Of a stretch of 64,000 nt of DNA, positions 47,967 through 55,954 are shown piece after piece; within the stretch, counting starts at the first letter, position 1; each line of letters starts with the position of its first letter. The translations under genes were made by a program, and so were the position numbers. The notes under the pieces were generated by a model. It was not told the origin of the DNA. It made no database searches and saw nothing but the letters and a program-made list of their open reading frames with translations. The stretch is from Prescottella defluvii. GTDB taxonomy: Bacteria; Actinomycetota; Actinomycetes; Mycobacteriales; Mycobacteriaceae. Location: positions 102,724-166,723 of the forward strand of contig NZ_JPOC01000003.1 of assembly GCF_000738775.1 (NCBI RefSeq), given 5' to 3'.

Positions 47967-49021
47967 GTTCGACGACCCGGGCGCCGGCCCGGGCGACCGC
48001 GACGACCAGCACCGGCTGGGCGGTGATCCTGGTCGCGCTGCTCGCAGCGAGCTGCGCGGCCGGGGTCGCGATCGGTGCCGCCGATCTGTCGATCGGCACC
48101 GTCGTCGAGGCCATCGCCGGACGACTGGGCATCGGCCCGGGCACCGACCTGCTCACGATGCACATCGTCGTCGACCTGCGGATGCCGCGGGTGCTGGCGG
48201 CAGCGGCCACCGGCGCGGGACTGGCCGTGTGCGGCGCGGTGCTGCAGTCGCTGACCGGCAACCAGTTGGCCGACCCGTATCTGCTCGGCATGTCCGGGGG
48301 CGCGTCGCTGGGCGCGGTCCTGGCCCTGACCACCGGTGTGACGGCGGTGGGCGCCTTCGGGTTCGGTGCCGTCTCGTCGGCTGCGTTCGTCGGCGCCCTC
48401 GCCAGCCTGCTGCTCGTGTTCCTCATCGCGACGTCGCGGTCGGGCGCGTTGCTCCCCGGACGGCTCGTTCTCGCCGGCATCGCAGTGGGCCAGCTGGCTG
48501 CGGCGCTGACGTCGGCGCTGGTGCTGCTCGGCGACCGCGACGCCGCCCATCGGGTACTGAACTGGACCCTCGGGTCGGTGGCCGGCGTGCGCTGGTCGGG
48601 CCTGGTCGGCATCCTGGTCGTCGTCGCGGTGACGTTGGCGATCGTGCTGGGGTACAGCCGCGTGCTCGACTCGTTCGCGTTCGGCGAGCGTGCCGCCGCG
48701 AGCCTCGGCACCAACGTCGAACGGTCCCGGTGGGTGCTGTACGCGGTGGCGTCGCTGTGCACGGCGGCGCTGGTGGCGCAGGCCGGTGTCATCGGCTTCG
48801 TCGGACTCGTGGTGCCGCACGCCGCCCGGATGCTCGTCGGCCCACTGCACGCGCGACTGCTCCCGGTGGTGGCCCTGCTGGGGGCGCTGCTGCTGGTGTG
48901 GGCCGACATCGTCGCCCGCACCGTCCTGCCCGGTCGGGAACTGCCCATCAGCATCGTCACCGCCGTCGTCGGGGTGCCGGCGTTCGTGTGGCTGCTCCGA
49001 CGCCGGGGAGCACGCGCATGA
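47963..49021 (+). CDS. btuC: FecCD/BtuC-family ABC transporter permease
   Basis: The 352-residue integral membrane protein has about ten segments. It carries family motifs LRMPRVLAAAATGAGLAVCGAVLQ, NQLADPYLLGMSGGA, WTLGSVAG and GVIGFVGLVVPHAARMLVG, the last being the coupling-helix region. It forms the channel of a B12/siderophore-type importer with the ATPase encoded next. ATGA overlaps at both ends tie it to the binding-protein and ATPase genes. The BtuC name rests on the riboswitch; sequence alone would equally allow a siderophore permease. Confidence 0.88.
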   Translation: MSSTTRAPARATATTSTGWAVILVALLAASCAAGVAIGAADLSIGTVVEAIAGRLGIGPGTDLLTMHIVVDLRMPRVLAAAATGAGLAVCGAVLQSLTGNQLADPYLLGMSGGASLGAVLALTTGVTAVGAFGFGAVSSAAFVGALASLLLVFLIATSRSGALLPGRLVLAGIAVGQLAAALTSALVLLGDRDAAHRVLNWTLGSVAGVRWSGLVGILVVVAVTLAIVLGYSRVLDSFAFGERAAASLGTNVERSRWVLYAVASLCTAALVAQAGVIGFVGLVVPHAARMLVGPLHARLLPVVALLGALLLVWADIVARTVLPGRELPISIVTAVVGVPAFVWLLRRRGARA

Positions 49022-49830
49022 GCCACCACTCCCCCGAGATCCGCGTCGAGGACGTCACCTGGTCGGCGGGCGGCGCCCGGATCCTCGACCGGGTGACCTG
49101 CTCGGCACCGGAGAAGCAGTTCACCGGGCTGATCGGGCCGAACGGATCGGGCAAGACGTCGCTGCTGTCCACGATCGCCCGACTCGAGCGCCCGGACAAC
49201 GGGCGGGTGCTGCTCGGGGACGACGTGACGACCGCGATGCACCGCCGCGAGTTCGCCCGCACCGTCGCACTGGTGGAGCAGCATTCGGCCACCGAACTGG
49301 ATCTGACGGTGGAGCAGATCGTCGCACTCGGCGCCATCCCGCACCGCGGGGGCTGGGCACGTCCCGCCGCCCTCGGGACCGGTGACCTGGTCACCGACTG
49401 CCTCGCGACCACCGGCATCACCCATCTGCGGCACCGCTTGTGGCAGAGCCTGTCCGGTGGCGAGAAGCAGAAGACCCAGCTGGCCCGGGCGTTCGCGCAA
49501 CGGCCCTGCGTGCTGCTGCTGGACGAGCCGACCAACCACCTCGACGTCTCGGCGTCACTGGAACTGCTCGAACTGATCCGCGCCCGCGGGCTCACCACGG
49601 TCGCCGCGATGCACGACCTGAACCTGGCCGCGATGTACTGCGACCACCTGGTGGTGCTGCGCGACGGCCGGGTCGTCACCGAGGGCCCGACCGAGTCGGT
49701 CCTCACCGCGGAACTGCTCGCGGACGTCTACGGCCTCGACGCCCTGGTGCAACCCCATCCACGAACGGGCCGTCCGATGGTGGTGCTGTGCGGCACCGTC
49801 GACGCGACCGCCGAAAGGTCTTTCTCATGA
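49018..49830 (+). CDS. btuD: ABC transporter ATPase of the BtuD/FepC type
   Basis: The 270-residue ATPase has Walker A GPNGSGKTSLL near residue 42, a Q-loop (VEQHSATELDLTVEQIVALG), signature SLSGGEKQKTQLARAFAQ, Walker B VLLLDEPTNHLD and the switch His in AAMHDLNLAAMYCD. It energises uptake through the adjacent permease. Its last codons overlap the next gene by ATGA, so the two downstream redox-type genes are coupled to the transporter. About 30 residues extend beyond the usual core. Confidence 0.92.
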   Translation: MSHHSPEIRVEDVTWSAGGARILDRVTCSAPEKQFTGLIGPNGSGKTSLLSTIARLERPDNGRVLLGDDVTTAMHRREFARTVALVEQHSATELDLTVEQIVALGAIPHRGGWARPAALGTGDLVTDCLATTGITHLRHRLWQSLSGGEKQKTQLARAFAQRPCVLLLDEPTNHLDVSASLELLELIRARGLTTVAAMHDLNLAAMYCDHLVVLRDGRVVTEGPTESVLTAELLADVYGLDALVQPHPRTGRPMVVLCGTVDATAERSFS

Positions 49831-50582
49831 ACACGATCCAACATGCGCGGTGGGTGGTCGTCACCGCCCCCACCGACCGCGGCGCCGATCCGCGCGACCA
49901 GGTGCTCGGGGCGCTGCACGCCCTGCAGGACCGGTACCCGGACACCGTCTTCGTGACCGCCGTCCTCGGCGGGTCGGGGCGATCGGTCACCACGGCACTC
50001 GACGAGGCGACCGCGTCCGGCGCGACCGAGGTGGTCGTGGTGAGCGCCCAGACCGTGCTCGACCGGAAGATCGATGCGTGGTTCCGCCGCGTCGTCGGGC
50101 ACTGGTTGCGCGAGCAGTCCGGGGAACGGATTCCCGACGTGCGGATGGCGAATTCGCTCTCCGACACCACGAACTACACCGACCTGCTCGACGCCGCGAT
50201 CTCGGGACCCACCACCCCGGCCCGCACGACCACCGCTCCCCTGACCTCACCCGCATGGGACGAGGTGCCCGGCTTCGCACGGCACGTGCTGGTGTGCCGT
50301 GGCCCGCGCTGCTCGGCCCGCGGCGGACCGGAGACGGCGCAGGCACTGGACCTCGCGCTCGAGGCCCGCGGTCTGAGTGACGACGACGTCCTCGTCACGC
50401 AGACCGGGTGCCTGTTCCCGTGCTCGCAGGCCCCGGTCGCGGTGGTGTATCCGGACAACGCCTGGTACTCCGAACTGCACGCCGGCCGGGTCGATCGATT
50501 CGTCGACGAGCATCTCGTCGAGGGCCGTCCCGTCACCGAGTGGCACGGAGCGCGGCGGTCGTCTGCGACCCTGGAGGAATGA
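49827..50582 (+). CDS. chelatase-like domain fused to a thioredoxin-like [2Fe-2S] ferredoxin domain
   Basis: The 251-residue protein has two parts. Residues 1 to about 130 form an alpha/beta domain (WVVVTAPTDRG, ALDEATASGATEVVVVSAQTV) that resembles the CbiX/SirB chelatase fold but lacks an obvious metal-binding His at the start. Residues about 145-225 hold four cysteines as CRGPRC and, 30-odd residues later, GCLFPC, the cluster pattern of thioredoxin-like [2Fe-2S] ferredoxins. A role in cobalt or corrinoid handling or cobalamin reduction is suggested by its place in the B12-riboswitch operon, but it is not established. It overlaps both neighbours by 4 bases. Confidence 0.72.
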   Translation: MNTIQHARWVVVTAPTDRGADPRDQVLGALHALQDRYPDTVFVTAVLGGSGRSVTTALDEATASGATEVVVVSAQTVLDRKIDAWFRRVVGHWLREQSGERIPDVRMANSLSDTTNYTDLLDAAISGPTTPARTTTAPLTSPAWDEVPGFARHVLVCRGPRCSARGGPETAQALDLALEARGLSDDDVLVTQTGCLFPCSQAPVAVVYPDNAWYSELHAGRVDRFVDEHLVEGRPVTEWHGARRSSATLEE

Positions 50583-50872
50583 CCTTCGCCTCGCCCCGCG
50601 TCACCATCACGTACTGCACGCAATGCAACTGGCTGCTCCGCGCCGGATGGATGGCACAGGAATTGCTGAGCACCTTCGGCACCGAACTGGGCGAGGTGGC
50701 AATGATTCCCGGTACCGGTGGTATCTTCCAGATCACCGCAGGCGACCGATTGGTGTGGGATCGCAAGCGCGACAGCGGCTTCCCCGACATCGTGACACTC
50801 AAGAAGCTGGTGCGTGACGCGGTCGTGCCGGGCCGGGATCTCGGGCATGCAGATCGCGCGCACAACGACTGA
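50579..50872 (+). CDS. SelT/SelW/SelH-family (Rdx) redox protein, Cys form
   Basis: The 97-residue thioredoxin-like protein starts TFASPRVTITYCTQCNWLLRAGWMAQELL; the CTQC pair at residues about 12-15 occupies the place of the Cys-x-x-Sec of SelW. GTGGIFQITAGDRLVWDRK and FPDIVTLKKLVRD are also typical of the family. It should act as a small thiol-disulfide partner. The ATG overlaps the preceding ferredoxin-domain gene stop (ATGA), so it is the fifth gene of the B12-riboswitch operon. Its partner is unknown; the ferredoxin-domain protein is an obvious candidate. Confidence 0.85.
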   Translation: MTFASPRVTITYCTQCNWLLRAGWMAQELLSTFGTELGEVAMIPGTGGIFQITAGDRLVWDRKRDSGFPDIVTLKKLVRDAVVPGRDLGHADRAHND

Positions 50873-50902
50873 GCTCGAGGGCTTGACGGTCACTCGATCA
50901 GC

Positions 50903-50916
50903 GACCAGTGTTGGTC
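50903..50916. promoter_or_regulatory. palindrome before the aldehyde dehydrogenase operon
   Basis: GACCA-GTGT-TGGTC is a perfect 5-bp inverted repeat with a 4-base spacer, 105 bases upstream of the aldehyde dehydrogenase start. It is the size of a TetR/GntR-type operator, but no matching regulator gene is adjacent, so the assignment is tentative. Confidence 0.3.
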
Positions 50917-50950
50917 AGAGGCAAGTGGGGCGAAACCGCGCCACGTGAAA

Positions 50951-50977
50951 CGGCCGACCCCCGTCGTGCGTCGGCCG
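50951..50977. terminator. hairpin after the B12 operon
   Basis: CGGCCGAC at 50951-50958 pairs with GTCGGCCG at 50970-50977 around an 11-base loop, 79 bases after the SelW-like gene stop. It may end the B12 operon. There is no T-tract. Confidence 0.4.
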
Positions 50978-51020
50978 CATCGACACAGCTGTGCCGCCGC
51001 ACATCGGAGCTGAGGCCGTC

Positions 51021-52430
51021 ATGACCACCGACCGGGTAGAGACCGGCGCCATCGATTCGGATACCACCGCCGGAGTCGTCGCCGGGCTGCGAGAAATTCA
51101 CGCGAGCGGTCGCACCAGAACCGCGCAGTGGCGAATCGAGCAACTGCGTGGGATCGAGCGCATGCTGGACGAGCGCGAGGACGAGATCACCGGCGCCCTC
51201 GCGCAGGATCTCGGGCGTGACGCCTTCGAATCCTGGATGTCCGACATTCTCGACCTGAAGATCGAGGCCCGGTATGCACGCAAGCGGGTGCGCCGGTGGA
51301 TGCGCAGCCGACCGTGTCCGATGCCGTTGCATCAGATGCCCGCTCTGGGCTGGGTGCAGTACGAGCCGCTCGGAGTGGCGCTCGTCATCGGAGCCTGGAA
51401 CGTTCCACTGCTCGTCACCCTGGGGCCACTGGTCTCCGCGCTGTCCGCGGGAAACTGCGCGGCCGTCAAGCCTTCGGAGCTGACCCCCGCGTCGTCGCAT
51501 CTGCTCGCCAGGCTGCTCCCCGAGTATCTCGACGCCGAAGCCGTCGTGGTGGTCGAGGGTGACGGACACACCACTCAGGACCTGCTCGCCCAGGGCTTCG
51601 ATCACGCGGTCTTCACCGGCGGCACCGAGATCGGCCGGAAGATCCTGGCCGGGGCCGCGCAGTCCCTGACCCCGGTGACCCTGGAACTCGGCGGCAAGAG
51701 CCCGGCGATCGTCATGGCCGACGCGGACCTCGCGGTCACCGCTCGGCGCATCGCCTGGACGAAGGTGCTCAACTCGGGCCAGGCCTGCATCGCGGCCGAC
51801 TACGTGCTGGTCGAACGCCCTGTTCGGGACGAGTTGGTCGAGCGAATCATCGACAGCCTCGACGACTTCCGGCCGGAGTCGACGTGGCGCGGGTTGCGCA
51901 TCGTCAACTCGCGCCAGTTCGACAGGTTGGCGGGATACCTTGCGAACACCGAGGCCACGATCGCGGTCGGGGGCGGCTGCGATCCCGCCACGCTGACGAT
52001 CGAGCCCACCGTGTTGGTCGACCCGGATCCCCGGGAACCGGTGATGCAGGAGGAGATCTTCGGGCCGATCCTGCCGGTGCTCACCGTCGATTCACTGGAC
52101 GACGCGATCTCGTTCGTCAACGCGCGACCGAAACCTTTGGCGGCCTATGTGTTCACGAAGTCGGCACGGACCCGCCGACGGATGCTCGCCGAAGTGAGTT
52201 CCGGATCCGCGGTGGTCAACCATCTCACCGTCCACGTCCTGGCGCCCCAGCTCCCACTCGGTGGTGTCGGATCCAGCGGGATGGGCCGGTACCACGGCAA
52301 ATGGGGCTTCGAGGCACTGAGCAATCGAAAAGCCGTGCTGATCAAACCGTTCAAGCCCGACCCCCGGTTCGCATACCCGCCCTACACCGACCGGGCAGCC
52401 AAGGTCCTCCGCACGATGTTCCGGGCCTGA
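51021..52430 (+). CDS. class 3-type aldehyde dehydrogenase
   Basis: The 469-residue NAD(P)-dependent enzyme oxidises an aldehyde to a carboxylate. It has IGAWNVPLLVTLGPLVSALSAGN (cofactor pocket), VFTGGTEIGRKI, the general base Glu in LELGGKSPAIV, and nucleophile Cys256 in NSGQACIAADYV. The length and the hydrophobic C-terminal region (KAVLIKPFKPDPRFAYPPY) match fatty-aldehyde/ALDH3 enzymes rather than classical ALDH1. The start at 51021 (MTTDRVE) fits the family N-terminus. It is followed after 42 bases by an acyl-CoA ligase, so the pair could convert an aldehyde to its CoA ester. Confidence 0.9.
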   Translation: MTTDRVETGAIDSDTTAGVVAGLREIHASGRTRTAQWRIEQLRGIERMLDEREDEITGALAQDLGRDAFESWMSDILDLKIEARYARKRVRRWMRSRPCPMPLHQMPALGWVQYEPLGVALVIGAWNVPLLVTLGPLVSALSAGNCAAVKPSELTPASSHLLARLLPEYLDAEAVVVVEGDGHTTQDLLAQGFDHAVFTGGTEIGRKILAGAAQSLTPVTLELGGKSPAIVMADADLAVTARRIAWTKVLNSGQACIAADYVLVERPVRDELVERIIDSLDDFRPESTWRGLRIVNSRQFDRLAGYLANTEATIAVGGGCDPATLTIEPTVLVDPDPREPVMQEEIFGPILPVLTVDSLDDAISFVNARPKPLAAYVFTKSARTRRRMLAEVSSGSAVVNHLTVHVLAPQLPLGGVGSSGMGRYHGKWGFEALSNRKAVLIKPFKPDPRFAYPPYTDRAAKVLRTMFRA

Positions 52431-52472
52431 GACGGGTTGCCGTCGGCGGCAACGATATCCAGGAGGCTCACC

Positions 52473-54254
52473 ATGACTACCGGTACGACAGCGACACCGC
52501 GGACCCTGTGCGAGGCGTTCCAGGCCACTGCGGCAAGGCACCCGGACGCCGTCGCGCTCCGCACCCCCGGCGATGCCGTCACGATCACCTGGCGCCAGTA
52601 CGCCGAGCGGGTTCGCCGCGTCGCCGCGGGCCTGGCTAAACTGGGTGTCCGCCATGGTGACACCGTCGGCCTGATGCTGACCAACCGGCCCGAGTTCCAT
52701 CTGGTCGACACCGGCGCATTGCACGCGGGTGCGACCCCGTTCTCGGTGTACAACACGCTCGCCGCGGAGCAGTTGAACTACGTACTGACCAACGCTGCGA
52801 ACCGGATCATGTTCTGCGAGAAGAAGTTCCTTCCCGTCGTGCAGGAGGCATCGCAGGGTGCCGCCGTCGAACGGATCGTCTGCGTGGACGGTTCACCCTT
52901 GGGCACGTCGAGCCTGGCGGATCTCGAGGCGAACGATGACTCGAACTTCGACTTCGAGGCGTCGTGGCGGGCCGTCGAACCGTCCAACTTGCTCACCGTC
53001 ATCTACACGTCCGGCACCACCGGGCCACCGAAGGGCGTCGAGCTCACGCATGCGAACATCGTCGCCGAGTACGACGCCATGCGAACTATCGTGGATTGGG
53101 AGCCGGAAGACAGATACGTGTCCTACCTGCCCGATGCGCACATCGCGAACCGACTCTTTCACTACGCCAACCTCGTCAACGGTCTCCAGATCACCACGCT
53201 CGAGGACGCGAAGCAGGCGGTGACGGCCTTACCGGAGGTTCGGCCCACGGTACTCGTCGCCGTGCCGCAGATCTGGTACAAGATCAAGGCCGCGATCGAG
53301 CAGGCGCTCGCCGACGAACCGAGCGCGGCGAAGAGACGTCTGGCGCACTGGGCCATCGGCCTCGGGCGCCGCAAGGCACGGCTGGAGTCCGACCGGACGC
53401 CGATCCCGCAGTCGCTGCGCATTCAGCATGCCGTCGCGGACAAGCTGGTACTCGGCTCCGTCCGCGCGAAACTCGGACTGGACGAGACACGCGTGGCGAT
53501 ATCGGCGGCTGCCGCGTTGTCACCGGACGCACTGGAGTTCGTACTCGGGCTCGGCATCCCGTGCCTGGAGGCGTGGGGACTGTCCGAGACCGCCGGCGCA
53601 GTCACGATCAACCGACCGGGCGCTGTCCGGATCGGCACCGTCGGGCAGGCTGTCGAGGGCGCGTCGCTCGAACTGGCGGAGGACGGCGAACTCCTGGTCA
53701 GGGGGCCGGTCGTCATGAAGGGTTATCGGAACAACCCCACCAAGACGGCCGAAGCCATCGACGCCGACGGCTGGCTTCACACCGGCGACATCGGGACCAT
53801 CGACGCCGACGGCTACGTCACGATCGTGGACCGGAAGAAGGAACTGATCATCAATGCCGGCGGCAAGAACATGTCGCCGTCGAACATCGAGGGCGCCGTC
53901 CGCGCGGCCAGCGCGTTGATCGGCGGTGCGGTGGTGATCGGCAACGACCGGCCCTACGTCGTCGCCCTGCTGACGCTGGATCCCGACGCCGCGGCCGCCT
54001 TCGCGACCCGTAACGGCATCGAGAACGGTTCGCCCGGCGATCTCGCGTCGAACCCCCTGGTGCGCGCCGAGATCGACCGCGCGGTTGGGGCGGCCAACGC
54101 GAAACTCTCCCGCGTCGAGCAGATCAAGAAGTACACCCTGCTGCCGATGATCTGGGAACCGGGTGGCGAGGAGTTCACCCCGACGATGAAGCTGCGGCGT
54201 AAGCCCATCGACTCCAAGTACTCCCGCGAGATCGACGCGTTGTACGCGAACTGA
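52473..54254 (+). CDS. long-chain fatty acid-CoA ligase (FadD15-like)
   Basis: The 593-residue adenylate-forming enzyme has the P-loop VIYTSGTTGPPKGVELTH, SYLPDAHIANR, EAWGLSETAGAVT, GWLHTGDIG and the loop VDRKKELIINAGGKNMSPSNIE. The last is characteristic of the long-chain (FadD15/FAA) group, with Asn-Met before the Ser-Pro. It activates a fatty or other lipophilic acid to its CoA thioester using ATP. AGGAGG stands 8 bases before the ATG at 52473. It forms a two-gene operon with the aldehyde dehydrogenase and converges on the 5-alpha-reductase homologue. Confidence 0.92.
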   Translation: MTTGTTATPRTLCEAFQATAARHPDAVALRTPGDAVTITWRQYAERVRRVAAGLAKLGVRHGDTVGLMLTNRPEFHLVDTGALHAGATPFSVYNTLAAEQLNYVLTNAANRIMFCEKKFLPVVQEASQGAAVERIVCVDGSPLGTSSLADLEANDDSNFDFEASWRAVEPSNLLTVIYTSGTTGPPKGVELTHANIVAEYDAMRTIVDWEPEDRYVSYLPDAHIANRLFHYANLVNGLQITTLEDAKQAVTALPEVRPTVLVAVPQIWYKIKAAIEQALADEPSAAKRRLAHWAIGLGRRKARLESDRTPIPQSLRIQHAVADKLVLGSVRAKLGLDETRVAISAAAALSPDALEFVLGLGIPCLEAWGLSETAGAVTINRPGAVRIGTVGQAVEGASLELAEDGELLVRGPVVMKGYRNNPTKTAEAIDADGWLHTGDIGTIDADGYVTIVDRKKELIINAGGKNMSPSNIEGAVRAASALIGGAVVIGNDRPYVVALLTLDPDAAAAFATRNGIENGSPGDLASNPLVRAEIDRAVGAANAKLSRVEQIKKYTLLPMIWEPGGEEFTPTMKLRRKPIDSKYSREIDALYAN

Positions 54255-54285
54255 GGAATTCGGCGGACGCGACTCGGACGAGCGA

Positions 54286-55077
54286 TCAGACGAGGCCCGG
54301 AATCAACGCCTTGCGGTCGGCCGGGTACTCGACGAACTTGTCCCGATACCACTTGTGCGTGGCGAGGGCCCGCGGGATGAGGTTGCCGGCGGTGATGAGG
54401 AAGATGACGACTCCCGCGAGCGACCATGTCAGCAGGGCGAACCCGGCCCACGCGATCAATTCACCGAGATAGGCGGGACTGGAGACGAATCGGAAGCCGC
54501 CGCCCATCGGGATCCGGTACTCCGCGGCGCCCGGGTTCCTCTTGTCCCGCAGGTTGCGGACGATCGATTCGGAGCTCACCAGCAGCGCGAACCCGCACAG
54601 GTAGACGACCAGGCCGATCAGGAACCGGGGGTCGGTGAGCCACGCGGTGTCGTACTGGTGCATGTAGTCGTGGCTGAAGAACGCGCCGTTGAGGTAGCCG
54701 TGCATCGAGGTGACGATCATGCCCATGACGATCACCGAGGCGTTGAACGTGCTGCGCTTGCCCGGCACCTGCCGGATCGACAGCGGGAAGAACCAGCCGC
54801 GGTTCGCGTAGTGCAGCAACCAGATCGCGGCCAGCACCAGCGAGGTGGGCTCGAAGCGGTTCGGCCCGCTCAGGTAGAAGACCGCGAAGACGACGGTTGC
54901 GGGGATCTCCATGAGCCACCACCCCAACTTCGGGTTCAGGTTGAAACCCAGGTTGGTGGAAGAGAATCGGCCATACGAGCTCTGCGCGAAGAACCCGCCG
55001 ACGATCACGAAAGCCGCGAAGGCGAACGCGCAGGTCAGGATGGTGTCGTAGACGGCGTCCCCGGTGTACCAGTGCAT
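54286..55077 (-). CDS. steroid 5-alpha-reductase family membrane protein
   Basis: The 263-residue protein with about six membrane segments starts MHWYTGDAVYDTILTCAFAF. The C-terminal half carries PMGGGFRFVSSPAYLGELIAW, then IPRALATHKWYRDKFVEYP and RKALIPGLV, which closely follow the NADPH/steroid-binding end of human SRD5A and plant DET2. Family members reduce the 4,5 double bond of 3-oxo-delta4-steroids, or related enone lipids. The ATG at 55077 follows GAAGGAA at proper spacing. A KstR-like operator sits 73 bases upstream, linking it to sterol catabolism. The exact substrate is unproven. Confidence 0.88.
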   Translation of the reverse strand: MHWYTGDAVYDTILTCAFAFAAFVIVGGFFAQSSYGRFSSTNLGFNLNPKLGWWLMEIPATVVFAVFYLSGPNRFEPTSLVLAAIWLLHYANRGWFFPLSIRQVPGKRSTFNASVIVMGMIVTSMHGYLNGAFFSHDYMHQYDTAWLTDPRFLIGLVVYLCGFALLVSSESIVRNLRDKRNPGAAEYRIPMGGGFRFVSSPAYLGELIAWAGFALLTWSLAGVVIFLITAGNLIPRALATHKWYRDKFVEYPADRKALIPGLV

Positions 55078-55149
55078 GAAATTCCTTCGGTGAGCGTGGC
55101 CGGCACAGCACGCGTCACTCGGCCACACCACCACGAACCAGCTACAAAC

Positions 55150-55163
55150 TGGAACATGTTCTA
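55150..55163. promoter_or_regulatory. KstR-like operator upstream of the 5-alpha-reductase homologue
   Basis: TGGAACATGTTCTA fits the KstR motif TnnAACnnGTTnnA exactly and is almost fully palindromic (only one outer pair differs). KstR is the TetR-family repressor of upper cholesterol catabolism in mycobacteria and rhodococci. The site is in the 168-base region before the 5-alpha-reductase homologue, which reads away from it on the minus strand. Confidence 0.72.
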
Positions 55164-55245
55164 CCACGCCGGACAGCCGCCGGTCGACACTTTCCGGACA
55201 TGTGTCCACGCATCTCGGTCTTGACCGAGACAGAAGGCCAGGCGA

Positions 55246-55575
55246 CTACGCGGCCGACGCCGCACCCAGTTCGATCGCCAGCACACCGGCGATGATGAGC
55301 GCGATACCGAGACCCATCCGAGGGGTGAGCGGGTCACGGAAGATGAGGCGACCCAGGATCGCGGTCAACGCGACCCCGCACGCCACCCAGATGCCGTACA
55401 CGACACCGACCGCCATGCCTCGATCGAGCACGACGGCGATGAGGCCGAACGCGGTGACGTAGGCGACCGCAGTCGGCAACAACCACCACCTGCGCCGGCC
55501 ACCGTCGGAAACCTTGAGGCACAACGTTCCTGCAACCTCGACGACGATCGCCGCGACGAGCAGAACCCAGGTCAC
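55246..55575 (-). CDS. small multidrug resistance (SMR) protein, second of a pair
   Basis: The 109-residue protein has four membrane segments. It carries the essential Glu in AAIVVEVAGTLCLKVSDG (segment 1) and the VVYGIWVACGVALTAILG motif in segment 3, the pattern of SMR transporters. Paired SMR genes such as ebrAB and ykkCD encode heterodimers. Its start overlaps the stop of the partner gene by 4 bases. Substrates could be cationic drugs or guanidinium/polyamines; none is indicated here. Confidence 0.88.
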   Translation of the reverse strand: MTWVLLVAAIVVEVAGTLCLKVSDGGRRRWWLLPTAVAYVTAFGLIAVVLDRGMAVGVVYGIWVACGVALTAILGRLIFRDPLTPRMGLGIALIIAGVLAIELGAASAA

Positions 55576-55937
55576 CGCACCGACTCCCGGGCCTCCGCGT
55601 CGGCGCCCGCACGCGCCTCCTCCGCCGACTGGGAGCCGAGTTCGACGACCAGGACCCCGGCGATGACGAGCGCAATGCCGATGCCCATGAGGACCGTCAG
55701 CGCGTCACCGAAGAGCAGTGCCGCCGCGACCGCGGTGATGGTGATGCCGCAGGCACCCCAGATTCCGTACGCGACACCGACGGGCATGAGTCGCAGGACC
55801 GCGGACAGGAACCCGAAGGACGCGACGTAGCCCGTTGCCACCAGGACGTACCACGCCGGATGGTCGACCGCGGCACGCAGCGACAACGTCGCCACGACCT
55901 CGCACACGACCGCACCGGAAAGGAGCCACCACCTCAT
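55572..55937 (-). CDS. small multidrug resistance (SMR) protein, first of a pair
   Basis: The 121-residue four-segment protein has the active-site Glu in SGAVVCEVVATLSLRAA and GVAYGIWGACGITITAV in segment 3. A hydrophilic tail of about 20 residues (QSAEEARAGADAEARES) follows the last segment. It overlaps the partner gene by ATGA, so the two are made in step and probably form a heterodimer. The ATG at 55937 is chosen; an in-frame GTG lies three codons upstream. It follows the PLP-enzyme gene in genome order, with only 17 bases between them. Confidence 0.87.
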   Translation of the reverse strand: MRWWLLSGAVVCEVVATLSLRAAVDHPAWYVLVATGYVASFGFLSAVLRLMPVGVAYGIWGACGITITAVAAALLFGDALTVLMGIGIALVIAGVLVVELGSQSAEEARAGADAEARESVR

Positions 55938-55954
55938 GCCGCCCACGGTAGCGG

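Noticed and set aside
46980..49830. Reading the BtuFCD-like importer as the missing siderophore permease set
   Set aside because: A B12 riboswitch directly precedes it and no iron box was seen there; cobalamin or corrinoid import is the simpler call, though shared use cannot be excluded.
50579..50872. Selenoprotein with an in-frame UGA selenocysteine
   Set aside because: The redox motif is CTQC with two Cys codons; no UGA lies in the reading frame and no SECIS-like need arises.
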